DNA of 64,000 nt from DATFDN01 sp963818885 (GTDB taxonomy: Bacteria > Pseudomonadota > Alphaproteobacteria > Acetobacterales > Acetobacteraceae): the NCBI GenBank assembly GCA_963818885.1, contig CAWFTP010000001.1, forward strand, positions 1,054,001 to 1,118,000, in the 5' to 3' direction. Under the pieces are notes generated by a model that was given only the letters and a program-made list of their open reading frames with translations, ran no database searches and had not been told where the DNA came from. This document shows, in pieces, positions 28,050 through 36,110 of this stretch. Positions within the stretch are counted from its first letter, which is position 1. Each line of letters starts with the position of its first letter. The position numbers were made by a program, and so were the translations under genes.

Positions 28050-29700
28050 ATGGACCGCATGACCACCGCCGCGGCGACGGTCGAGACGCTGCTCGCGCAC
28101 GGCATCGACACGATCTACGCGCTGCCGGGCGTGCATAATGACCATCTGTTCGATGCCGCGCATGCGGCGCGCGAGCGGCTGCGGATGATCCATACCCGCC
28201 ACGAGCAGACCGCCGCCTACATGGCGCTCGGCGCCGCGCTGGTGACAGGGAAGCCGCAGGCCTTCTCGGTCGTGCCGGGTCCCGGCTTGCTGAATGCGTC
28301 GGCCGCGCTGCTCACCGCGCTCGGCATGAACGCGCCGGTGATCGCACTCGCCGGACAGATCCCCTCCTTCGCGATCGACCAGGGCCACGGGCACCTGCAC
28401 GAGATCCCCGATCAGCTCGGCCTGCTGCGCCACCTGACCAAGCATGTCGCGCGCATCCGCGCCCCGCACGAGGCGGGGCGGCTGGTCGCCGAGGCGGTGC
28501 GCGCCGCCACCTCCGGCCGACCCGGGCCGGTGGCGCTCGAATGCGCGATCGACGTGTGGGGTGCGAAAGGGCCCGCGGAACCCGCGCGACCCCTGCCGCG
28601 CATCGTTCCGCCGGTCGAGCCGGAGGCGATCGCGCGGGCGGCCGACCTGCTGGCCGCGAGCAAGCGCCCCTTGATCGTCGCCGGCGCCGGCGCGCTCGAT
28701 GCGGGTCCGGAACTGCTGCGCGTCGCAGAGCTTCTCGGCGCGCCGGTCTCCACCTTCCGTCGCGGGCGGCGGCGCGATCCCGACCACGCACCCGCTCGCG
28801 GTCTCCTTCACCGAGGGGCACCGCTACTGGAGGGAGGCCGACGCGGTGCTCGCCGTCGGCACGCGGCTCTACTGGCAGCAGAGCGTGTGGGGGATCGACG
28901 CCTCGCTTCCGGTGGTGCGCATCGACATCGATCCCGACGAGCCGGCACGGCTGCGCCATCCCGCCGTTTCAATCATCGCCGATGCCGCACCGGCGCTCGC
29001 TGCGCTCTCGGCGGCGCTGGGTCAACGCAACGTGTCGACCAATTGGGGCGCGGCGCGGGAAGAGACCCGCGCCTGGTTCGAGCAGCGCCTCGAGGAGAAG
29101 ACGCCGCAGATGGCTTTCCTGCGCGCGATGCGCGCCGCCCTGCCCGAGGATGGCATCTTCATCGAGGACGTGACCCAGCTCGGCTTCATCGCCCGCCTCG
29201 CCTGGCCGGTGGCCGCGCCGCGCCTCTATCTCTCGCCCGGCTATCAGGACAATCTCGGCTGGAGCTACGGCGTCGCGCTCGGCGCGCAGGCGGCGCTGCC
29301 CGGCCGCAAGGTGCTGTGCGTCGCGGGCGACGGCGGCTTCATGTACCAGGCGCAGGAGCTGGCGACCGCGATGCGCCACAACCTGCCGGTGGTGGTCGTG
29401 GTGTTCGATGATGGCGCCTTCGGCAATGTGCGGCGCATCCAGGAGCAGCAATACGGCAACCGGCTGATCGCCTGCGACCTCGCGAACCCCGATTTCGTCG
29501 CCTTCGCCCGCAGCTTCGGCGCCGGCGCCTATCGCGCCCGCACGCCCGAGGAGCTGGAAGCGCGGCTGCGCGAGGCCTTCGCGGCGAACGCGCCGGCCCT
29601 GGTGCACGTCCCCGTCGGCATGATGCCGAGCCCGTGGGACCTGATCCTGCTGCCCCGGGTGCGCGGTCTTGCCGAGCGGGCGCATCCGGCGCTGCCGTGA
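28050..29700 (+). CDS. thiamine pyrophosphate-dependent enzyme, one frameshift
   Basis: A TPP enzyme of the acetolactate synthase/benzoylformate decarboxylase superfamily, about 550 residues when repaired. The N-terminal PYR domain has the catalytic Glu in TRHEQTAAYMA. The PP domain has GDGGFMYQAQELATAM ending in DDGAFGN, so the usual NN of the TPP motif reads DD here. The frame changes near 28758-28776 within a G/C-rich run, after GAPVSTFR; downstream sequence (GGGAIPTTHPLAVSF) continues in another frame. AGGAG precedes the ATG. It may be co-transcribed with the debranching enzyme, though no shared pathway is evident. Confidence 0.78.
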
Positions 29701-29785
29701 CCCCTCCCCCTACCCCCTCCCGCAAGGGGAGGGGGAGACTCCGGACGTCTTCCCCTCCCCTTGCGGGAGGGGGTAGGGGGAGGGG
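29701..29785. repeat. long C-rich/G-rich inverted repeat between convergent genes
   Basis: Arms of 35 bases (29701-29735 and 29751-29785) pair with a single mismatch across a 15-base spacer. Each arm also contains a smaller internal hairpin around CTCCCGCAAGGGGAG. It begins at the base after the TPP-enzyme stop and ends 12 bases before the convergent monooxygenase stop. It could serve as a bidirectional terminator or belong to a repeat family. Confidence 0.7.
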
Positions 29786-29797
29786 CAGCCGCGCGGC

Positions 29798-30109
29798 CTA
29801 ACCGGCGGGCGACAGCACGTGGATCACGCGGCTCGCGATGAGATCCTTCGTCTTGCCGGCGTATTCGGCCATGTGCGGGGAGCGGGCGTGCGCGGCGAGC
29901 GCTTCCGGGCTCTCCCATTTCTCGATCACGAGGAACGTGTCCGGACCGAATTTGGTCTGGAAGCTCCCCATGCCCTCGGCATCCACCGCCGGGCCATATT
30001 CGACGCATCCCTTCTCGGCATGGACCGCCGGCACGTTGGCGCGAAATGCCGTCAGGATCTCCTCGCGCTTGCCGGGCTTGGCGGTGATGATGGCGACGAC
30101 ATGGATCAT
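29798..30109 (-). CDS. antibiotic biosynthesis monooxygenase (ABM) family protein
   Basis: A 103-residue dimeric alpha+beta barrel protein of the ABM/YgiN type (putative quinol monooxygenase). Typical blocks: VVAIITAKPGKREEIL at the start, EKGCVEYGP, and FLVIEKWESPEALAAHARSPHM. These proteins oxidise quinol-like substrates without a cofactor or act in small-molecule turnover; the substrate here is unknown. AGGAG lies upstream of the ATG. It follows the SDR gene after 19 bases on the same strand, so the two are probably an operon. Confidence 0.85.
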   Translation of the reverse strand: MIHVVAIITAKPGKREEILTAFRANVPAVHAEKGCVEYGPAVDAEGMGSFQTKFGPDTFLVIEKWESPEALAAHARSPHMAEYAGKTKDLIASRVIHVLSPAG

Positions 30110-30128
30110 GGGTCTTTCTCCTGCTGGT

Positions 30129-30899
30129 TCAGTTGGCGAAGCGGCGGATGCGCCCGGCGGTCATGCCGCCGTCGATCACCAGCTCCGATCCGGTGACGTG
30201 GCGGGCGGCGTCGGAGGCGAGGAACAGCACGCCCTCCGCGACATCCTGCGCCTCGCCCGCCTCGCCGATCGGCACCTGCTCGGCGGCGATCACGCGCGGG
30301 TCGAGCGCCGTGTTCTTGCCCGGGATCTTGCCCCAGATCGGCGTGTCGATGATGCCGGGATGGACCGAGTTCACCCGGATGCGGTGCCCGGCCTGGGCGC
30401 ATTCCAGCGCGACCGACTTGGCGAACAGCCGCACCGCGCCCTTGGTCGCACTGTAGCCCGCGAGCCCGGCCGAGCCACGTAGCCCGGCGACCGAGGACAT
30501 CATCACGATCGAGCCGCCGCCCGCCCGCGCCATCGCCGGGATCGCGTATTTCACCGACAGGAACACGCCGTCGACATTGACGGCCATCTGCCGGCGCCAG
30601 TCGGCGAGGCTCATGTCCAGCAACGGTCCCATGATGCCGATCCCGGCATTGGCGACCAGGATGTGCAGGCCGCCCAGCCGCTCCTCGGCCAGGCGGATCA
30701 CGTCCGGCCAGGCGGCCTCGTCGGTTACGTCGTGGCGATGGAACAGGCCGCCGATCTTCTTGGCAAGCGCCTCGCCCTCCGGATCGAGGTCGGTGACGAG
30801 AACGCGCGCCCCTTCTCGTGCAAGCGTGCGCGCGCAGGCGGCGCCGATGCCGGACGCACCACCGGTGACCAGCGCGACCTTCCCCTCGACCTGTCCCAT
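30129..30899 (-). CDS. short-chain dehydrogenase/reductase (SDR)
   Basis: A 256-residue classical SDR oxidoreductase. Cofactor loop TGGASGIG at 12-19, NAG at 84-86, and catalytic Ser136, Tyr149 and Lys153 (YSATK). Asp37 after the second strand suggests NAD(H) preference. ATG at 30899 has GGAGG about nine bases upstream and matches the family N-terminus; the frame is open further upstream but without similarity. Substrate unknown. Upstream partner of the ABM protein. Confidence 0.9.
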   Translation of the reverse strand: MGQVEGKVALVTGGASGIGAACARTLAREGARVLVTDLDPEGEALAKKIGGLFHRHDVTDEAAWPDVIRLAEERLGGLHILVANAGIGIMGPLLDMSLADWRRQMAVNVDGVFLSVKYAIPAMARAGGGSIVMMSSVAGLRGSAGLAGYSATKGAVRLFAKSVALECAQAGHRIRVNSVHPGIIDTPIWGKIPGKNTALDPRVIAAEQVPIGEAGEAQDVAEGVLFLASDAARHVTGSELVIDGGMTAGRIRRFAN

Positions 30900-30990
30900 G
30901 GCTCGCCCCCTCCGGGCACACATTGGCGGCACCGGGATGACGGACGCAACCCGTCGGCGCGGAAATGATTTTGGCGACAGGGAAAGCACC

Positions 30991-32310
30991 GTGGCCGACT
31001 ACATCATCGCCTGCCCGCAATGCGCGACGATCCAGAGGATGCCGCCGGCGCCCGAGCGAGGCCATCTCGCGTGCTGCCGGTGCGGGGACGTGCTGGAGCG
31101 GCGGACCGGCCGCAGCCTCGACGGCGCGCTCGCCTGCGCGATCACCACGCTGGTCCTGCTGGTTCCGGCGAACATGATGTCGCTGCTGACGGTGCACGCG
31201 CCCGCCGGGCTGGTTTCCACGACCCGTCTGTTCGCCGGGATCCAGACGATCTGGTACCAGGGCTGGCCACTGTTGGCGGCGGTGGTCGCGCTGCAAGCCC
31301 TCTTCCTGCCGTTCGTCCGCTTCGGGCTTCTGGTGCCCGTGCTCGTCGCCGTACGGCTGCGACGGCATGATCCCTGGATCGGCTCGGTCTTCCGCATCAC
31401 CCAGTCGCTCGATGACTGGGCGATGGCGGATGTGCTGCTGATCGGCGCCGCGATCGGCTGGGGCCGGGTGGAGGCGTTGATTCCGGTCCATATCGATTTC
31501 GGCGGCTGGTGTCTGGTCGGTGCCGCCGCGCTGACCATGCTGACCCGCGCGACGCTCGACCGGCGGGCGGTATGGCGGCGCATCCAGGCGCCGGCGACCG
31601 AGATCGGGACCGACCCGGTGGCCTGCGTTGATTGCGATCTTGTGCTGCCGGGCGACATGGTTGGGAAACGATGTCCCCGTTGCCGCGCGCGCCTGCATCG
31701 GCGAATGCCGAAATCGCTATCGCGCAGCATCGCGCTGACCGCCGCCGGCTGGGCGCTGTTTCCCGTGTCGAACTACTTTCCCATGAGCGCGCTGTGGAAG
31801 TTCGGCATCCCGCACCCGCACACGATCTACGCGGGCGTGGTTCAGCTCTTCGAGAACGGATTCGCCCCGCTGGGCATCCTGATCTTCTGCACGAGCATCG
31901 GCATTCCGGCGTTCAAGCTCAGCGGCATGACATGGTTGTTTGTCTCCATCCACCGCCGCTCGGGGTGGCGCCTGCGGCTGAAGACGCGCGTCTATCGCGT
32001 GATCGAGGCGGTCGGCCGGTGGTCGAACCTCGATCCGTTCACGATCCTGATCTATGCGCCGATGGTTCAGTACCGCCAGCTTGCGCATATCGACGTGCAC
32101 GGCGGCGCGTCCGCGTTCCTCGCCTGCGTGGTGATCTCGATGCTGGCCTCGCGCAGCTTCGACCCCCGCCTGATGTGGGATGCGGGATCGGCTCAGCGCC
32201 GAGAAGCGGCCGCGAGAGATGCCAGCATCCGGCCGAGCGCCTCCATCTGGAACGGCTTCGGAAGAATTGGCCGGTCGCGATACGGATCCCGCAGCCCGGT
32301 GCGGCCATAA
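30991..32310 (+). CDS. pqiA: paraquat-inducible protein A (PqiA) homologue
   Basis: A protein of about 439 residues with two PqiA domains. Each has a zinc-ribbon-like Cys pair (CPQC...CCRC at 10-30; CVDC...CPRC in the middle) and a set of membrane segments. PqiA works with MCE-domain PqiB and PqiC in lipid transport to the outer membrane in model species; no pqiB follows here. GTG at 30991 has AGGGA upstream and puts the first Cys motif near the N-terminus. After FDPRLMWD, where homologues usually end, the frame continues about 40 residues and overlaps the convergent response regulator by 118 bases, so the native stop may have been lost. Confidence 0.82.
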   Translation: MADYIIACPQCATIQRMPPAPERGHLACCRCGDVLERRTGRSLDGALACAITTLVLLVPANMMSLLTVHAPAGLVSTTRLFAGIQTIWYQGWPLLAAVVALQALFLPFVRFGLLVPVLVAVRLRRHDPWIGSVFRITQSLDDWAMADVLLIGAAIGWGRVEALIPVHIDFGGWCLVGAAALTMLTRATLDRRAVWRRIQAPATEIGTDPVACVDCDLVLPGDMVGKRCPRCRARLHRRMPKSLSRSIALTAAGWALFPVSNYFPMSALWKFGIPHPHTIYAGVVQLFENGFAPLGILIFCTSIGIPAFKLSGMTWLFVSIHRRSGWRLRLKTRVYRVIEAVGRWSNLDPFTILIYAPMVQYRQLAHIDVHGGASAFLACVVISMLASRSFDPRLMWDAGSAQRREAAARDASIRPSASIWNGFGRIGRSRYGSRSPVRP

Positions 32311-32582
32311 CCGGTAACGAAAGCAAACGGGATGCCGCGCCCGGTGAGCACGTCGGCGACCGCGTAGCCGCTGCCGCCATCGCTCAGACTGAGGTCCAGC
32401 AGGGCGGCGTCGATCTCTTCTCGCTCCAGCAGCGCCAACGCCTCGGCGACCGAGACGGCGGGCCCGATGATCGTGCAGCCGAGCTCGCCAAGCATGTCTT
32501 CCAGCAGCAAGGAGACGAGCATCTCGTCTTCTAGCACGAGGACGCGCAGCGCCGGCGTCGCGGTCATCCCGTTGCCGCTCAT
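32193..32582 (-). CDS. single-domain response regulator
   Basis: A 129-residue receiver domain with no output domain. Phospho-acceptor Asp63 in LLDLSLSDG, acidic pocket LEDE at 17-20, and conserved Lys in PILPKPF near residue 109. Such stand-alone receivers act by protein contact or as phosphate sinks; the partner kinase is not adjacent. GGGAGG seven bases before the ATG supports the start. It converges on pqiA and overlaps its 3' end. Confidence 0.88.
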   Translation of the reverse strand: MSGNGMTATPALRVLVLEDEMLVSLLLEDMLGELGCTIIGPAVSVAEALALLEREEIDAALLDLSLSDGGSGYAVADVLTGRGIPFAFVTGYGRTGLRDPYRDRPILPKPFQMEALGRMLASLAAASRR

Positions 32583-32714
32583 GTACGCGCCTCCCGTAGC
32601 CCGCCCCTTTGGGGGATGCGTTCAGGTTTTATCCGCTCGGCGCCGCGTTACAAGAAAGGAGCACGCAAGCACGCCGTGCTGGCGCGCGCGCCCATGCATC
32701 AACAGGCCGTGAAC
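32583..32714. other. intergenic, nothing recognised
   Basis: About 130 bases between two minus-strand genes. It carries the ribosome binding site of the response regulator and probably its promoter, but no clear -10/-35 pair, repeat or terminator was found. Confidence 0.4.
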
Positions 32715-32999
32715 CTAGCGTGTGCGGACCGGCGCGCCGTTGTGGGCCAGGCCCGCGCGAGAGTCCCGGGAACCCGGCCATACCCCCGTGGCGCCGGCGT
32801 TCGGCTCACCGCCTGGGTGCTGCAACGATGCGCCGGCGTTATTCGCTCCTGTCTCGTAATGAGGCGGCGCCTGGCCGGGAGGGAACGGCGTGGCGTTCTG
32901 GTGCGCCGCCGCGCCGTTCGGTTGCGGCGTCTGGGCCATCGCCGTGCCGACGAGGAGCATCGCCGCACAGAATCCAAACCCGCTCGCCGCCTTGCGCAT
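32715..32999 (-). CDS. small secreted hypothetical protein
   Basis: A 94-residue protein with a clear signal peptide (MRKAASGFGFCAAMLLVGTAMA) and a mature part rich in Pro, Asn, Gly and Ala (TPFPPGQAPP, NNAGASLQHPGG). No family recognised. AGGAGG seven bases upstream of ATG 32999 is a strong argument that this is a real gene and fixes the start. It has no operon partner; the CoA-transferase gene begins divergently 71 bases away. Confidence 0.65.
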   Translation of the reverse strand: MRKAASGFGFCAAMLLVGTAMAQTPQPNGAAAHQNATPFPPGQAPPHYETGANNAGASLQHPGGEPNAGATGVWPGSRDSRAGLAHNGAPVRTR

Positions 33000-33070
33000 G
33001 ACCCGCCTCCTGGACGAATAGCTCAACGCGGAGCGGGAGCCCTCGTTCCTGCGAAAGCACGGAGAGAGCG

Positions 33071-34240
33071 ATGAGCCTGCCGCTGGAAGGCGTGAAGGTC
33101 CTCGAGTTCACGCACACGGTGATGGGCCCGACCTGCGGCGTCGTGCTTGCCGACCTCGGCGCCGACGTGATCAAGGTGGAGCCGGCGCCACTGGGCGATC
33201 ACACCCGCCGGCTGCACGGATTTGCACGCGGCTTCGCCGCCTATTTCAACCGCAACAAGCGCTCTGTCTGCATCGACCTGAAGCGGCCTGAGGGCCTTGG
33301 CGTGACGCGCGACCTGCTCGGCACCGCCGACGTGCTGATCGAGAACTATGGGCCCGGCACGATGGAGCGGCTGGGCCTCGGCTGGGAGCAGGCGCACGCG
33401 ATCAACGAGCGACTGATCTATTGCGCGTTGAAGGGCTTCCTGCCGGGGCCGTACGAGCATCGGCCGGCGCTCGACGAGATCGCGCAATACATGACGGGGC
33501 TCGCCTACATGACCGGACCGCCGGGCCGGCCGTTGCGCGCCGGCTCCTCGGTGATCGACATCATGGGGGGCGTGATGGGCGATATCGCAATCCTCGCCGC
33601 GCTGCGTGCGCGCGATCGCGACGGCAAGGGCCACAAGGTCACCAGCACGCTATTCGAATCCTCCGCCTTCCTGGTCGGCCAGCACATGGCGGGCGAGGCG
33701 ACCAGTGGCAAACCGGTGCCGCCGATGCCGGCGCGAGAGAGCGCCTGGGGCATCTACGAGACGTTCGAGACCGCCGAAGGCGGGCAGCTCTTCATCGGGA
33801 TCACCTCGGACAACCACTGGCGCGCCTTTTGCGACAGCTTCGCCCGCCCCGACCTGTTCGCCGACCCGCAATTCGCCACGAACGGGCTGCGGGTACAGAA
33901 CCGCGCCGCGCTGCGCGAGCACGTCGCGGAGATCGCCCGCGCGCATGACCGCGCGGCTTTGGCGGCGCGGCTGGATGCGGCGCGGATACCGTTCTCCCCG
34001 GTCAACACGCCCTCCGACCTGTTCGACGATCCGCAGGTAGCGGCGCACGGTCTGACGATGCGCATGCCGGAGGGGCAGGTCGCGACCATGCCGCCGCTGC
34101 CGATCGCGCTCGACGAGCAGGTGCCCCGCCTCAGGATGCAGCCACCGAAAGCCGGCGAGCACACCGACGCCATCCTTGCCGGCATCGGCTATCCCACGGA
34201 TCGGATCGCCGCGCTGCGACGCGACGGTGTGATAAGCTGA
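33071..34240 (+). CDS. CaiB/BaiF (class III) CoA-transferase
   Basis: A 389-residue class III CoA-transferase, moving CoA between carboxylic acids through an aspartyl-CoA thioester. The N-terminal LEFTHTVMGPTCGVVLADLG block is typical; the catalytic Asp is Asp135 in HRPALDEIAQ. Substrate specificity (formyl, succinyl, benzylsuccinate or carnitine type) cannot be fixed by sequence. GGAGAG precedes the ATG. It converges with the Maf gene seven bases downstream. Confidence 0.9.
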   Translation: MSLPLEGVKVLEFTHTVMGPTCGVVLADLGADVIKVEPAPLGDHTRRLHGFARGFAAYFNRNKRSVCIDLKRPEGLGVTRDLLGTADVLIENYGPGTMERLGLGWEQAHAINERLIYCALKGFLPGPYEHRPALDEIAQYMTGLAYMTGPPGRPLRAGSSVIDIMGGVMGDIAILAALRARDRDGKGHKVTSTLFESSAFLVGQHMAGEATSGKPVPPMPARESAWGIYETFETAEGGQLFIGITSDNHWRAFCDSFARPDLFADPQFATNGLRVQNRAALREHVAEIARAHDRAALAARLDAARIPFSPVNTPSDLFDDPQVAAHGLTMRMPEGQVATMPPLPIALDEQVPRLRMQPPKAGEHTDAILAGIGYPTDRIAALRRDGVIS

Positions 34241-34247
34241 ACCCGGC

Positions 34248-34859
34248 TCAGCTCGCGAGCACGCCGTGCTGACGCAGGAAGCCCAGCAGGGCCAGCAAGG
34301 GGAGGCCAAGGATCGCGGCGTGCTCCCCCTCGACGCGCTCGAACAGTTGTGCCCCCAGACCTTCCAGCCGGTAGGCACCGACGCTCGCCGTCAGGGCGTC
34401 GCCTTCCGCAGCGAGATAGTCCTCGAGGAACCTATCGGAAAACGTGCGCATGACGAGGCGTGGGCGGGCGAGATGCTGAAAGACGCGCTCCTCGCCGCGC
34501 TGGCAGACCATGCCCGTCACCAGGACGTGCGGCTTGCCGCGCAAGGCGCGCAACTGCTCGCGCGCGGCGTCCGGCGTTTCCGGCTTGTCGTACCATCGTC
34601 CCTCGCAGACCAGGATCTGGTCGGCGCCGATCACCAGCGCGCCAGCCGCGCGCCGCGCCACCCGCTGCGCCTTCAGGGCGGCGAGCATGATGGCTGCGTC
34701 ATCGGCGCTGCCACCCTCGGCCTGTACGGCGCGCTTCGCCTCGGTCTCGTCGACCGCGGCGGACTGAGTCGTGAAGGCAAGCCCGGCGGCCGCAAGCACC
34801 GCGCGACGCGCGGAGGACTGGCTTGCCAGAATAAGACGAGGGATGCTGGCCTGGAGCAT
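34248..34859 (-). CDS. maf: Maf-family nucleotide pyrophosphatase
   Basis: A 203-residue Maf/YceF-type house-cleaning pyrophosphatase that hydrolyses non-canonical or modified NTPs and may affect division. Typical motifs: LILASQSSARRAVL at the N-terminus, VDETEAKR, VIGADQILVCEG and the YRLEGLGAQLFERVEG end. ATG at 34859 begins MLQASIPRL. It is divergent from a stress-protein-like gene 18 bases away, so the two share a very compact promoter region. Confidence 0.92.
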   Translation of the reverse strand: MLQASIPRLILASQSSARRAVLAAAGLAFTTQSAAVDETEAKRAVQAEGGSADDAAIMLAALKAQRVARRAAGALVIGADQILVCEGRWYDKPETPDAAREQLRALRGKPHVLVTGMVCQRGEERVFQHLARPRLVMRTFSDRFLEDYLAAEGDALTASVGAYRLEGLGAQLFERVEGEHAAILGLPLLALLGFLRQHGVLAS

Positions 34860-34877
34860 GCCAGGGAGGACAATAGG

Positions 34878-35357
34878 ATGAGCGGCACCACGAAACGAGA
34901 GCGCGACCGGCAGGTGATCGCCGTTTTCGAGACGCTGGAGCGGGCCCGGGGCGCGCGCGAGCAGCTGCTGAAGGAGGGCATCCCGCGCCGCGAGATCGAT
35001 ATCGTCCACCAGCATGGGGAAGACGCGCACGCCAACTTCGCCTATGAGCGCACCGCCGAGGGGTTCTGGGACGCGCTGCGCAACCTGTTCATCCCCGGAG
35101 AGCATGCGGCGGGCTACGCCGAGGGACTGGCGCGCGGGCACGCCGTGCTGGCGGTGCGCCCGGCTTCCACCGAGGAGCACGACCGCGTCGAGGCGATCCT
35201 GGAGAGCTTCGAGCCGATCGATTTCGACGCGCAGGAGGAGGCATGGCGGAAGGCCGGCTGGACCGGATCGGGTCGCCAGACGCTGCCGGTCGACGCCGCC
35301 GGCCGGCCGATGACCGATCGCGATGCGACTCGCCTGCGCAGCTACGACATGCCGTAG
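34878..35357 (+). CDS. general stress protein 17M/YflT-like protein
   Basis: A 159-residue protein with an N-terminal 17M/YflT-like domain (VIAVFETLERARGAREQLLKEG) followed by FWDALRNLFIPGEHAAGYAEGL and AVLAVRPASTEEHDRVEAIL. Members are induced by stress in Bacillus; the biochemical role is unknown. ATG at 34878 is supported by GGGAGGA about nine bases upstream and separates it from the divergent maf start. It is followed by a convergent small gene. Confidence 0.75.
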   Translation: MSGTTKRERDRQVIAVFETLERARGAREQLLKEGIPRREIDIVHQHGEDAHANFAYERTAEGFWDALRNLFIPGEHAAGYAEGLARGHAVLAVRPASTEEHDRVEAILESFEPIDFDAQEEAWRKAGWTGSGRQTLPVDAAGRPMTDRDATRLRSYDMP

Positions 35358-35366
35358 TCGGCGCGG

Positions 35367-35576
35367 TCAGCCCGTGGCGGCGGCGATGTTGATGACGTAA
35401 TCAAGCTCTCGCCGCAGGACGAGGGCATCGCCGATCCCGAGTTCGATGAACATGCGGCGCGCGGCGCCGTCGCCGCCCTCGCTCTTCAGCCGCAGAAAGA
35501 CAGCACCGGGGACCGCCTGGACGGAAACCTGACTGGCCTCTCCCTCAAATTCGGGGAGAGAAGGCGCGTCGGACAT
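35367..35576 (-). CDS. small hypothetical protein
   Basis: A 69-residue acidic protein (MSDAPSLPEFEGEASQVS ...) with a hydrophobic C-terminal strand/helix (VLRRELDYVINIAAATG). No family recognised. There is only a weak purine-rich site upstream. Coding is suggested by amino-acid composition and by its fit between convergent and divergent neighbours. Confidence 0.5.
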   Translation of the reverse strand: MSDAPSLPEFEGEASQVSVQAVPGAVFLRLKSEGGDGAARRMFIELGIGDALVLRRELDYVINIAAATG

Positions 35577-35662
35577 CGCAAGCTCTGCTCGCTGATCACC
35601 TTCGCGTGAAGGTGACAGAGTCGTCCGTAACCGTGCAACATGAATAATGCCGGAGGTGAGAA

Positions 35663-36058
35663 ATGGGATTTCTCGACAATCTGCTGGGTCAGGCGCGCGA
35701 GGCGCTGGCCGGTCACGAGGCGACGCTCGCCCCGATGGTCCTCTCCGCCCTCGGCGGCGGGGATAGCCAGGCGGCGCAGACCAGCGGGCTTGGCGCGTTG
35801 GTCGGCAAGCTGCAGCAGGCGGGGCTCGGCGACGTGGTGCAGAGCTGGATCAGCAATCAGCAAGCGAACCAGCCGATCTCGCCCGACCAGGTGCACCAGG
35901 CGTTGGGGCCGGAGCAGATCACCGCGCTCGCCCAGAAGATGGGCCTGCCGCAATCGGCGCTGCTGGCGACATTGGCGCAGGCGCTGCCCAAGCTGGTCGA
36001 TGCGATGACCCCGAACGGGCAGGTGCCGACCACGGTGCAGGATCTGCAGAAAGACTGA
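35663..36058 (+). CDS. YidB family (DUF937) protein
   Basis: A 131-residue DUF937/YidB-like protein. It starts MGFLDNLLGQAREAL and has the family core VGKLQQAGLGDVVQSWISNQ and ISPDQVHQALGPEQITALA. Function is unknown, although structures of relatives show a helical bundle. GGAGGTGAG directly before the ATG is among the strongest ribosome binding sites in the window. A hairpin lies between it and cysG. Confidence 0.85.
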   Translation: MGFLDNLLGQAREALAGHEATLAPMVLSALGGGDSQAAQTSGLGALVGKLQQAGLGDVVQSWISNQQANQPISPDQVHQALGPEQITALAQKMGLPQSALLATLAQALPKLVDAMTPNGQVPTTVQDLQKD

Positions 36059-36080
36059 GAGCCTACTGCGGCTTCGGCGT

Positions 36081-36105
36081 CGGCCCCGTTCTTGCAGCGG
36101 GGCCG
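36081..36105 (+). terminator. hairpin between yidB-like gene and cysG
   Basis: CGGCCCCG (36081-36088) pairs with CGGGGCCG (36098-36105) across a nine-base loop. It ends six bases before the cysG start, so it covers the place where a ribosome binding site should be. It may be a terminator for the upstream gene or may limit cysG translation. Confidence 0.4.
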
Positions 36106-36110
36106 GTGCC

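Noticed and set aside
25737..28811. 1024-codon open frame antisense to the debranching and TPP genes
   Set aside because: The sense strand carries clear domains; the antisense product is Arg/His-rich low-complexity sequence typical of shadow frames.
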